Below, in pieces: positions 8,191-17,600 of a DNA stretch of 64,000 nucleotides. How positions within the stretch are numbered: position 1 is the stretch's first letter; each line of letters starts with the position of its first letter. The position numbers were made by a program, and so were the translations under genes. Source of the DNA: Phocaeicola_A sp045647865 (GTDB lineage: Bacteria; Bacteroidota; Bacteroidia; Bacteroidales; Bacteroidaceae); contig JAZRMW010000061.1 of NCBI GenBank assembly GCA_045647865.1, positions 146,341-210,340 on the forward strand. The letters run 5' to 3'. Below the pieces are notes generated by a model. The model did no database searches. It was not told the origin of the DNA and saw only the letters and a list, made by a program, of their open reading frames with translations.

Positions 8191-8234
8191 ATCCATGTTA
8201 TCCTTGAATTGTCCTTTCGGAAAAATATTTCCCT

Positions 8235-8354
8235 TTACAGCGTTTCGCCATTGTAATCCGCTTCTTCGGTGCTATAGTTGATGTAGGATACTGCAAAACC
8301 TGCTTCAACAGCGACTTCAATTACTTCCACTTCGGGTCTTTCGTAAATTTCCAT
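8235..8354 (-). CDS. Small peptide of 39 residues, YERPEVEV type
   Basis: The sequence begins MEIYERPEVEVIEVAVEAGF, continues AVSYINYSTEEADYNGETL and then stops. It is acidic, with no signal peptide and no membrane segment. Short proteins starting with a YxxPxxEVIE-like segment followed by a variable tail are, to my knowledge, frequent and unexplained in Bacteroidales genomes. It follows the dockerin gene by 75 bp on the same strand and precedes a strong terminator, so it is likely the last gene of that operon. The division into a conserved charged leader and a short tail resembles a leader-core peptide, but no modifying enzyme or transporter is nearby. Function unknown. Confidence 0.6.
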   Translation of the reverse strand: MEIYERPEVEVIEVAVEAGFAVSYINYSTEEADYNGETL

Positions 8355-8388
8355 ATATTTTTATGTGTTATGAATGATTCAAGATTTT

Positions 8389-8422
8389 CTGAAGGTGGAT
8401 ATTTATCGAATCCTACCTTCAG
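8389..8422. other. Hairpin between dockerin gene and small peptide
   Basis: CTGAAGGT and ACCTTCAG (with further pairing outside) form a stem just past the stop codon at 8430. There is no long T run, so it may be a weak terminator or an RNA-stability element separating the expression of the two genes. Confidence 0.45.
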
Positions 8423-8429
8423 GATTCAA

Positions 8430-9284
8430 TTATTCTATGGTGCCTAAAATCATGTTTACCACTGTCACTGCATCGTTGACAGAAACCTCCCCGTTACCAT
8501 CGACATCGGCTTTTCTGTCATATCCGGATGAAAGGATGGTATTGATGATGACAACGACATCGTTGACTGACACCTCTCCGTTTCCATCCGCATCGCCAAC
8601 GATGAATTTATCGATATTCTCCTGTTGGTTGTCTTCTGTCCAACCGGGTTCTGATGGAGTGGAAGGGTTATACTCAAACTTGGCCGTTAGCGTCGCGTGG
8701 CAGTTCTGCATTTCGTAGCTGATGCTTGGGTTGGTGCTGACGAGTGTTCCCCCGTTGTACCATCCTACGAAATCATATCCCATGTTACAATAGGCCGTTA
8801 CCTCTACGGCTGTGCCGCATTCATGTTTCTCTCCGCTTGCACAGCTGAAGTTTCCACCACCCAAGGGGGCCGACAATAGATAGAGACGCCACTCATTGCT
8901 GCTCTGCGGTTCATCGGGTAGGGAAGGGCTATAGGTATAGTGTGCTACAAATTCAGCATCTTCGTTGCTTACCGTATAAAAGAAGCTCGTAGATGTTCCT
9001 GCCTCGTCATATTCTTCACCGTTTTTTGTCCAGTGTGAGAAGATGTATGCTGGGCTATAGCTACCGGCTTCTACATAGATTTCAGTACCTAAAGTATAAT
9101 CGCCTGCACCACTCAATGATGATACCGCTTGAAGAGGTTCTGCTGTCACCCTCACTCGATAGAGTACATTAGGCTCTGCCGGCGTTTCGGGATTGAATGT
9201 AGACTCCTCTTGTGCGAAGAGTGGAGGATTGCCCCCCACAAAAAGGAGCAATCCCACTATGATAAAATACCATTTGATTCTCAT
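8430..9284 (-). CDS. Exported dockerin protein with InlB-like repeats
   Basis: A 284-residue secreted protein. A signal peptide (MRIKWYFIIVGLLLFVGGNPPLFA) is followed by two repeats of the InlB/Flg_new beta type, recognisable by FSHWTKNGEE and FVGWYNGGTLV, at about 45-117 and 130-205. The C-terminal 58 residues are a type I dockerin with two calcium loops, DADGNGEVSVND and DVDGNGEVSVND. Dockerins bind cohesins, and cohesin-like domains are encoded by three genes of this same cluster, so assembly with those proteins is a reasonable inference. It starts 11 bp after the LRR gene. Unlike its neighbours it lacks a type IX-like C-terminal tail. Confidence 0.8.
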   Translation of the reverse strand: MRIKWYFIIVGLLLFVGGNPPLFAQEESTFNPETPAEPNVLYRVRVTAEPLQAVSSLSGAGDYTLGTEIYVEAGSYSPAYIFSHWTKNGEEYDEAGTSTSFFYTVSNEDAEFVAHYTYSPSLPDEPQSSNEWRLYLLSAPLGGGNFSCASGEKHECGTAVEVTAYCNMGYDFVGWYNGGTLVSTNPSISYEMQNCHATLTAKFEYNPSTPSEPGWTEDNQQENIDKFIVGDADGNGEVSVNDVVVIINTILSSGYDRKADVDGNGEVSVNDAVTVVNMILGTIE

Positions 9285-9295
9285 GGCCTTTTTTA

Positions 9296-12200
9296 TTATT
9301 TAACAACAACCTTCACACTCTTACCGTTTGTTTCCACTACGTATATTCCGGCTGTTACGGGAATCACTCCGTCTGTTTGGGTCGATGCTACCTTTTCACC
9401 ACCAGCGGCAAATACATTCAGGGTAATTCCGTTCAGTTGGCTTACCTCGATACCACCTTCTGTAGCGGCCACCTTGATGCTGCCCAATGTGGCAACATCT
9501 ATACTGGTCGCTGCAGCACGAGTCATCAGTACGAAGCGGTTGTCGAAGATTCCTGCTTCGGAGACAAAGGTGTAGCTTCCCTCGTCGAAGTCGTGAATCA
9601 TACCTGTCTGAAGGTCTTTCAACATCATCGGAGTATCCATGCGGGTAGCGTCGATGCAGTAGTTGCCGTAAGCGGGTACACTATAGCCCACGGGCACACA
9701 ACCCTCCTCTTGCGGACGTTCGTTGATGGCATATTTCACCTTGCGGTTGTCCAGCGTGTAGAGTTGGGGTACATCCGTAGAGGTAAACTTGGCTGCATCG
9801 CATGCTATTTCGTAATTCATCTTCTGTGCATCGTTGAACACCACGCGGGTTTTGTCCGTGTTCGTGCCGTCTGTCAGATTGATGTTTACAATCAGACGGT
9901 TTGCATCGAAACGATTGCGTGCATATGCCTTTATCGTCTGTGCCTTGGTCTCCTTCTGCTGGTGAGTCAACTGGTTTTCACCACTGAATTCTATTGTTTC
10001 AATACCTTTGGGTTTCTGTACGAAGAATGCTTGGAAGGGAGCCAATTGATACTCGTCATCGCCCGGACGTACAGCCACATACTTTTCGCCATCCCATACA
10101 GTGATGGGGGCATTGTAGGTCGTCACGTCAAGGTCGTAGTATGACAAGTGTGGGTTACCCATGAAGTTCCAGCTCGCATCCTGTTCGTTCTCGCTGGCAT
10201 GAGCCTCCAAACTGTTGCTTTTGTTGTCTTTGTTGAAGCGGATACCCTCTTCTTCGAGGTTGTCATCTTCATCCACAGTGATGACCAATACATCGTTCTT
10301 GCTGCTTTGGAAAATATATCCCACACCGGCTTTCAGGAAGTTTCCTTGCCCCTCTTCCGAAGTTACCTTTTTCCATCCACCCTTGCCGTTTGTGGCACGT
10401 ACCTCGCCATCGTAGTAGTGGAATACCCAATCGGCACCGTCCTGACATTTGATATTCTCCTTCTTGATATTGAACGGGAAGGCGAAGAAGTGCCATTTGC
10501 CACCTTCTACGGTTATGTTGAAGTGAACCTTGTTGGCGTGCAGATTACCGTTTGCAATGATGGAGCCACCCACACCATTTTCTCCATGACCACCATTGTG
10601 GTGGATATTCATATCGTCCGAATGTTGTGTATCCTCATCGGTGGTACCACTTAAATCGTCTTCAACAATCAGACCTCCCCCTGCGTTGATATCCACATCG
10701 GGTGTGCCATCAATCACTCCACCGTTATCATCGTTCAAAATATAGTCATTGTTAAGGTAGAAATATTCGTATGGTTCGTTAAATTCTTCCATATAGAAGA
10801 ACTCTCCCCATCCTCCGTTGGTATAGTAGTTGTATTTACTTGTCAAAGGATAGTGCAGTATTGCTTTCTTTACGATTTCAGCGTCAAATGTACCTTCTGC
10901 CATTACCACAGGTTCAATGGTGTAGGAATAGACATCAGTGATGTCATAGCAACGCATAAACGCTGAGTAACCTAAATACTTCAATCCACTAGGGAAGCGT
11001 ACCTCCTTCAGGTGATTACAATCGCAGAATGCAGCTGATTCAATTGTCTCTAATTCTATAGGCAGAATGATTTTTGTCAAATTCTCACATCCGCTGAAAG
11101 CACCACTACCAATCTTCTTTAATGTTGTTGGAAATTTGACGTCTTTCAATGCTGTGCAATAATTGAAAGTATAATATCCAATACTAGTTACCCCTTCTGG
11201 AATTTCAATTTGTTGTAAGTAATAGCACATGTCAAATGCTTGGTGTTCAATACTTTTTAGATTCTCTGGTAATTTCACTTGTAATAGATCTAATTCGCGG
11301 AAAGCATTGGCACCCAATGTGTCATTTTGGGTTGTATGGTCTTGATAATAATTACCTCCCCCGTTCACGATACGTGCTTTGCTAAGGTCCAGTATGCGGA
11401 GAGATGTCATTTTGTTTCGCATAATGTAGATGTCGGCCCCATTGATGGTACCGTTGATAGTCAAGTCATAGACAAGTTTCAAGTTTTCTTCACCAATAGC
11501 TGTATATAGAGCAGAAACTTGTTCGTTTGCAACTAATGTGACAGATTGGGAACTAGCCTCTCCGTAGGTCAATTGTTGAATGAGTTTATTCCATTTTGCG
11601 TCTGCACAATATTTTTCATAGGCCGTTTTGTCAGGCACTACGATAACACAAATATCGCTAAAAGTCATTGACGCTATAGAAGGAGGTGTTTCCGCTTGTA
11701 AGATTATAGGGCAATAGCAATTGACGAAAGCCCACTCTCCAATACTGGTAATAGTTTCAGGGAGGGTAACTGATATGAGGCTTTTACAACCGTTGAATGC
11801 ATGGCCTCCAATAGTTTTTGTACCGTTTGGAATAGTCACAGATGTGAGGTTGGTACATTCGTAGAAAGCAAGATCTCCAATACTTTCCACACCTTCAGGG
11901 ATAGTAATAGAAGTGAGACAGGAACAACCCTTGAATGATTTTCCTTCAATGCTTGTTACACCTTCTGGTATTGTGATAGTCGCAAGGCTACTACAATCTT
12001 CAAAAGCACAACTTCCAATGCTTTTAACTGTTTTGGGAATAGAAACAGATGAGAGAATGTAACAAGCTGAGAAAGCATGCTCTCCAATACTTTCTACCCC
12101 TTCGGGAATGGTAATTGATGTGAGCTTTGGGCAATAATGGAAAGTATAATCTCCAATACTAGTCACCCCTTCTGGAATGGTAATGGATGCGAGGCTAAGG

Positions 12201-13267
12201 CAATTATTGAAAGCATACCCTCCAACGCTAGTCACTCCTTCTGGAATGATAATAGATGTGAGGCTGCTACAATCCGAAAATGCGTTACTTCCAATACTTT
12301 TTACCCCAGCAGGAATGGTGACAGATGTGAGGTTAGAACAGTTATAGAAAGCGTTGTCCCCAATATTTTTCACCCCAGTAGGAATGGTAACAGATGTGAG
12401 GCTGGTACAATTCCAAAACATGCCAGATTCAATATTAATTATTCCTTCAGATATGTTCACAGATGTGAGGCTGGTGCAATTGCTGAAAGCATTCATTCCA
12501 ACGCTAGTCACCCCTTCTGGAATGGTAATGGATGTAAGACTGCTACAATCCGAAAATGCACTGGATTCAATACTTTTTACTCCTGTAGGAATGGTGACAG
12601 ATGTGAGGTTAATACAATAAGAGAAAGCGTTGATTCCAATACTTATTACTCCAGTAGGAATGGTAACAGATGTGAGGTTGGTACACTCGTAGAAAGTGTT
12701 ACCTTCGATGCTTGTCACCCCTGCAGGGATGGTAACAGATGTGAGGCTGCTACAACCAGAGAATGCACTATTTCCTATGAATGTCACTCCTTCAGGAATG
12801 TTTATGGATGTGAGACTGCTACAACCAAAAAAAGCTTCTGGTTCAATTGATATGACCGAATTAGGAACATTAAGGGATACCAATTCAATACAGTTTTGAA
12901 ACATCTGATAAGGAATACGTTCCAATTTGTTTGGTAGTTGAATAGAAGTTATACTGCTATTGGCAAACAGATTGTTGTTCATGAATTTCACTGGATGTTC
13001 TATACTTGCGATTTCATCTGTTTCATCAGGGTCATAAAAGAATGAATTCGGAACAACTACTTCAGTGGTATATCCATCAACTGCGGTAATGGTGCTGTAG
13101 TAAGTCTTGTAATCTCCTTCTGTATCTGACCATAAATCATCTTCATGAACTTCATACGTCCAAGTTGTTCCCTTGTCATCCGTATAAGTAAGGTTTGGTA
13201 TGACATAATAAGCTTTCGTTACGATTGCACAAAAGCAATAAAGCATGGTAAGAAAAAGTTTTTTCAT
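9296..13267 (-). CDS. BspA-type leucine-rich repeat surface protein
   Basis: A 1323-residue exported protein. After a signal peptide (1-19) come about 18 copies of the 23-residue LRR_5 (BspA/Treponema) repeat, consensus LTSVTIPxGVxSIGxxAFxxC, at roughly residues 100-520. A second block of about five lies at 655-770. An Asp/Gly/His-rich linker (about 840-880) leads to a beta-rich domain and a C-terminal tail ending AGIYVVETNGKSVKVVVK, which fits a type IX secretion sorting domain. Related proteins bind host matrix proteins or other bacteria. It lies 12 bp after the single-cohesin gene. The 69-bp DNA repeats make copy-number change by slippage likely. Confidence 0.85.
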   Translation of the reverse strand: MKKLFLTMLYCFCAIVTKAYYVIPNLTYTDDKGTTWTYEVHEDDLWSDTEGDYKTYYSTITAVDGYTTEVVVPNSFFYDPDETDEIASIEHPVKFMNNNLFANSSITSIQLPNKLERIPYQMFQNCIELVSLNVPNSVISIEPEAFFGCSSLTSINIPEGVTFIGNSAFSGCSSLTSVTIPAGVTSIEGNTFYECTNLTSVTIPTGVISIGINAFSYCINLTSVTIPTGVKSIESSAFSDCSSLTSITIPEGVTSVGMNAFSNCTSLTSVNISEGIINIESGMFWNCTSLTSVTIPTGVKNIGDNAFYNCSNLTSVTIPAGVKSIGSNAFSDCSSLTSIIIPEGVTSVGGYAFNNCLSLASITIPEGVTSIGDYTFHYCPKLTSITIPEGVESIGEHAFSACYILSSVSIPKTVKSIGSCAFEDCSSLATITIPEGVTSIEGKSFKGCSCLTSITIPEGVESIGDLAFYECTNLTSVTIPNGTKTIGGHAFNGCKSLISVTLPETITSIGEWAFVNCYCPIILQAETPPSIASMTFSDICVIVVPDKTAYEKYCADAKWNKLIQQLTYGEASSQSVTLVANEQVSALYTAIGEENLKLVYDLTINGTINGADIYIMRNKMTSLRILDLSKARIVNGGGNYYQDHTTQNDTLGANAFRELDLLQVKLPENLKSIEHQAFDMCYYLQQIEIPEGVTSIGYYTFNYCTALKDVKFPTTLKKIGSGAFSGCENLTKIILPIELETIESAAFCDCNHLKEVRFPSGLKYLGYSAFMRCYDITDVYSYTIEPVVMAEGTFDAEIVKKAILHYPLTSKYNYYTNGGWGEFFYMEEFNEPYEYFYLNNDYILNDDNGGVIDGTPDVDINAGGGLIVEDDLSGTTDEDTQHSDDMNIHHNGGHGENGVGGSIIANGNLHANKVHFNITVEGGKWHFFAFPFNIKKENIKCQDGADWVFHYYDGEVRATNGKGGWKKVTSEEGQGNFLKAGVGYIFQSSKNDVLVITVDEDDNLEEEGIRFNKDNKSNSLEAHASENEQDASWNFMGNPHLSYYDLDVTTYNAPITVWDGEKYVAVRPGDDEYQLAPFQAFFVQKPKGIETIEFSGENQLTHQQKETKAQTIKAYARNRFDANRLIVNINLTDGTNTDKTRVVFNDAQKMNYEIACDAAKFTSTDVPQLYTLDNRKVKYAINERPQEEGCVPVGYSVPAYGNYCIDATRMDTPMMLKDLQTGMIHDFDEGSYTFVSEAGIFDNRFVLMTRAAATSIDVATLGSIKVAATEGGIEVSQLNGITLNVFAAGGEKVASTQTDGVIPVTAGIYVVETNGKSVKVVVK
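11720..12960 (-). repeat. Tandem 69-bp LRR_5 repeats inside the BspA-type gene
   Basis: About eighteen consecutive 69-bp units encode the 23-residue LRR_5 motif. Individual units are highly similar but not identical, with word blocks such as GGAATGGTAACAGATGTGAG recurring on the plus strand. Open frames on the plus strand through this region are shadows of the repeat. Confidence 0.85.
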
Positions 13268-13279
13268 AATTCAATGTAT

Positions 13280-14470
13280 TTATTCGTAGTTCGTCTTATG
13301 GATGATTTTGTGGCCATTTTGGATATAAATTTGTCCCGGCTCCATGCGGAGGACTTGCTGGCCTTGCAGGTTGTATATCGGGGCATTGTTTTTTTCGTCC
13401 GTAGTGATAAGAGGGATACCGTTGGCATCGCTGATGCGGAACGTAACGGCTGAGGTCGATGTCTTGGGAAGTTCCAAATAACATTTGCCTGCAGGCAAGA
13501 TGTAGGAACTGCTTCCTATACGGTAGAACATGGGGACATTGGTGTTGGCTTTGCGTTGCAACACGTAGTAGTTCTTTTCATTGGCATCGTCCACCAGTTC
13601 TGTCTGCTTCAAGGTAGCGGTAAGGAAACCGTCGGTGGCTTTTCCGTCAGTAACACGAGCGGTATAATCTTCTTCGGAGGGAGTACCACTGAGTGTTCCG
13701 CTAAAGCCTTCGGGAGCATAGACTATGTAAGGAGTGTAAGCTTCCATGCTGGTGGCAGGTGTCAATAGCAGAGCATCGTCGGAGTAGGTAGAACAACTGT
13801 ATGCCTCTACACCACTGGGCAATGCTGAATCGAAAGGCAATACACAAGTACCGAACTTGTTGCTGGCCGAGATGTTGAGCAATACGCTGCACTCACCGGC
13901 CACGGTAAACGCTTCGGCATGCGTGTCATTGAGAATATACTCTTGGTTGGCAGGTGTAGAGAAACGGAATCTGCTCAAGGTGATTTCATTCAATCCCGGC
14001 TTGGCATACGGTGACGCTTTGACAAATACATGAAACAATGCACCCGATGTCTTCAAGGCTTCGGATGCAGAAGAGTAGCAGAGTACGCGCATGGCACCAT
14101 CAGCCTGTGCTTCGTATTTGAATGTATGGGTGTACGTCTTGGTTACCACACCGGTAAAGGCATTTGTTGTCGAGGTAAATGGATAGATGTCATTCCCGTC
14201 AATCGAATAATCATTGTTTGCCATATACAGCATTTTCTGATTATTGCCATCGCTGACAATCTCTATCCCATCGGGCAGATAAATATCCATCTGATAAGCC
14301 GTATAAGCGGTGGAACCTTCAAGACTTACGGTAAAGAAGCCTTGTGCTCCTCCAGAAGCAAGTGTCAAGTTGCTGACCGTCACTTTGTCCGTAGTGGCAT
14401 CAGCATAAGCTATCCTTGTTGCACATAGCAGGAATAGCAGTGTAAATAGTTTGGTCTTATGCATACGCAT
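13280..14470 (-). CDS. Exported protein with one cohesin-like domain
   Basis: A 396-residue secreted protein with signal peptide (about 1-23). Residues 26-190 resemble a cohesin: TVSNLTLASGGAQGFFTVSL, then TAYQMDIYLPDGIEI, then GAMRVLCYSSASEAL and a GLNEITLSRFRFST strand. A second domain of unknown type (about 195-340) follows. The C-terminus IYNLQGQQVLRMEPGQIYI is the short Bacteroidetes tail found on many exported proteins. There is no dockerin. It could act as a cohesin partner for the neighbouring dockerin proteins. An alternative start two codons later (MHKTK) is equally possible. Confidence 0.7.
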   Translation of the reverse strand: MRMHKTKLFTLLFLLCATRIAYADATTDKVTVSNLTLASGGAQGFFTVSLEGSTAYTAYQMDIYLPDGIEIVSDGNNQKMLYMANNDYSIDGNDIYPFTSTTNAFTGVVTKTYTHTFKYEAQADGAMRVLCYSSASEALKTSGALFHVFVKASPYAKPGLNEITLSRFRFSTPANQEYILNDTHAEAFTVAGECSVLLNISASNKFGTCVLPFDSALPSGVEAYSCSTYSDDALLLTPATSMEAYTPYIVYAPEGFSGTLSGTPSEEDYTARVTDGKATDGFLTATLKQTELVDDANEKNYYVLQRKANTNVPMFYRIGSSSYILPAGKCYLELPKTSTSAVTFRISDANGIPLITTDEKNNAPIYNLQGQQVLRMEPGQIYIQNGHKIIHKTNYE

Positions 14471-14488
14471 TCCTTCTTTTTTTTAGTA

Positions 14489-14596
14489 AATTGAGTCCAC
14501 TTAAAAAAGTCTTTTTAGTCAAAACATTTTTTTTGATATTCAGCCTGTTATAAAACTAAAAACAGAGGAATATAACTTTTTTAAGAGGACTCAATT
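14489..14596. repeat. 108-bp element with 22-bp inverted ends
   Basis: The 22-base arms at 14489-14510 and 14575-14596 are reverse complements with one mismatch (AATTGAGTCC-A/T-CTTAAAAAAGT). The 64-bp centre is AT-rich and non-coding. It lies between two genes of the cohesin cluster and may act as a terminator, a processing hairpin or a small inverted-repeat element. Confidence 0.7.
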
Positions 14597-14617
14597 ATAA
14601 ATGTTAATACAATCGTT

Positions 14618-17600
14618 TTACAGTTTTACCTTATAGCTCTTTTCACCGATTCTTACGAGGTAGATGCCTTGTGCAGATACAGCTACTTCGTTCTTGCCGG
14701 CTACGAGTTCTACTTGTTGAGATACACCTGTGGTTGAAACAACAGCTGCTACTTGGGCTGCAGAAGTTTCAATGATGATGCGTCCGTTGGTTGTATATAC
14801 CTTCACGTCTGTTGCTGTAGTTCCGTTGATGCGGTTGGCACCACCACCGATGACAGTAGATGAAGCGTTACCCAGAACGGTTTCAACAATATCCTTAGAT
14901 ACTACGCGTACGTCAGTGAAGTCAACATGGGCTGTTCCCATGAACGTTTCGTCAGCCTTCACGGTAATGGCCATCAGAGCCTCGCCACCGTTGAATGCAC
15001 GGTTGGTCAATGAGTAAGCCACAATGCGTCCATCGTTTTCAGCCACACTGTGAGCGGTGTTTCCTACCATCTCTACTCGTTCAATGCTCAATCCTTCAGG
15101 AAGTTCTACATTGAACTGCATCGCTGTGTAGGCTGTCGCATTGTCCAACTTCACGTAGAGGGTAGTTGTCTCACCGGCTTCCACTTCGGCATCAGCCACA
15201 TGGATGTCACTGTGCATGATGGCGCGTGCAGTAGCTTGCTGCGGAGTACCGCCCAATAATGTGTTCACTACAGCTACTACATCCACGATGGTAATCTTGC
15301 TGTTTCCATCCATGTCAGCAGCCTTAAAGACAAAGTTGTCAGACTCACCACCCAACAGGTAGTTCACCACGGCTACAACGTCCACGATAGAGATCTTATA
15401 ATCACCGTTGGCATCGGCAGGAAGGTATTCCTTGACAGTTACGGTTGCTGTTATGTCCGCAGGAGTGAACTCGTGTTCGTCAGGAGTTACCAGGCGGATG
15501 TTGCGGATTTCTACACTCTGTGTTTCGGCAGCACCCTCTTTGGCTGTCAATTTCAGAATTAGCAAATCACCATCATTTTCAAGGAAAGGTGAGTTTTGAA
15601 CCCCATAAGAAATCCAGCGTATAGCACCGTCTGGTTTTGTCTGCCAAGAAGAATTATGTCCTGTGTATCTATTTAAATCTGCTGTTTCAAATTGTAGTCC
15701 TTCTGACAAATAGATATCACATTGGAAAGCTGTGATAATATCTTTGTTTGTCATACGGATAGGCAATTCAATTTCTTCATCTTTTAGTACTTCAGTATCT
15801 TCAATTTTGAAAACATTGTCAGTTTGTTCTACACCACCTTCTCCGTTGGCAGGAACTTCGTTTTGGAGACACATATTCAGGATGTTATCAAGATCATCAT
15901 AATAGATATCATTGCCTACAGCAGGAAATACAAATCCTTCTGATGGATTGCCCCAATAAGCATTCATTGTGGCAACAAAATCCAACAGACTGACGAAACC
16001 GTCATTGTTGACATCACCAGGGGTGAAGTCTTTCATGATCAGTGTTGCACTTGCATCTGGTGCTCCAGATTCGTGTCCCTCGGAAGTACTCATACGGATG
16101 TTGCTGATTTTCAATTCATATGTTCCTACCTTATCGATCCTTAACGAGAACAACTCACCGTTATCTCCGAACGGTTCGTTGGTTTCTGAGTAGGCCACAC
16201 AACGCAATATACCACCAGGAAGTGAAGAATAGGAGAAATTATATCCAGTTCTATTGTCTACAAATACATCTTCCCATATTTTCAAACCTTCGGGCAGATG
16301 GATGTCACACTGGTATGCAGTTATTCCATCCTTATTGGTCAGTGACACAGGTACGGATTGGGTTCTGTATCCATCAAAATCTTTTATGCTCAATATATTG
16401 GCTGTTTGAATCTCATCATCGTCTGTGGGCGGAACAATTCCGTTGCCAAGTGCTATATTCTGTACTCCTACCAGGTCACCGATTGAAATCTTACCATCTG
16501 CATCCGTATCAGCTGCAGGGAATGTGAAATTCCAAGGATTTTCCTTTCTGAGATATGAGCTTATATCTACAAGATCTGCCCCATTGATACTACCGTCATT
16601 GTTGACATCGCCAAGTGTATAATCCTTGATAGTAATGACTGAAGCTATATCGTTAGGATGGAATTCACGTTCATCTGCCGTACTCAAGTAGATATTACGG
16701 ATTTCTATCGTTTGTATTTCGTCAGCACCCTCAACATATTCCAAGTCCAACGAGAACAATTCTCCCAGATATTCACGGAACGGCTTGCTCTTGGATGAAT
16801 AGACCGCTACGCGGATGGAACCGTCAGTTTGTTTGCTGGCGCCCACACTGTGGCTTGAGGTGGCACGGTCGCTCAGGATAATGTTGTAATCTTCATCCTC
16901 GTTCAATTTCAGTCGCAGACCTTCGGGCAGATAGATATCACATTGGAAGGCTGTGATTTCCTCTTCATTCAACATGAATATCGGTAATTTTATGTCAAGC
17001 CCCTTGAAGAAATCCACATTGGATGCAATGCAGAAATAGTTGCCCGATTGGTCGTTTCCGCCATTTACTGTCGGCAATTGCCACTTCATATTCTGAATCT
17101 GGCTAAGGAGATCAGCCATTTCATCCGTATTATAGGCACAGGTTTCGATTCCATTGAGAACCGTTTGAGCCAATGTCTCAGCTTCTTCCCGCTGGGGTCC
17201 CATACTCATTTTGCTGGCAACCAACAGTTCTTTAGCTGCCAAATACACAGGATTGATGGTTGAGATTGAGGTCAGGGTAGAATCACTGATGTCATAAAGT
17301 CCCACCAGGGCATTGAACATCACCTCCCCGTCACCGTTGGCTAAAGCTGCTTCACCGGTAGTTATGCGTGTCGTAAGAGCTTCTTTTATCTCTTTACCGA
17401 TACGTTTGTTGAGGTTGTCATTGGCATTTGCAATCGCTTCTTCAAGATAAGACTTCACATATTCCGGCTGTTTGCCATGATAGACTACCTTGAAGTTGTC
17501 CCAAATGGCCCATGTGTAAGCACCCAAAGAACCTTTCACACCAATGCGGAGTTCATCACCGGCTTTGGCTACCAAGCCAAGGGCTTTCGACACATACATT

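Noticed and set aside
8050..8256. A 68-codon plus-strand frame near the small peptide
   Set aside because: It runs through the terminator hairpin and overlaps the minus-strand peptide gene, which has the better sequence character.
12137..12850. Repetitive plus-strand frames opposite the LRR array
   Set aside because: Their repeats are the reverse complement of the LRR_5 coding units, so their regularity is inherited from the real gene.
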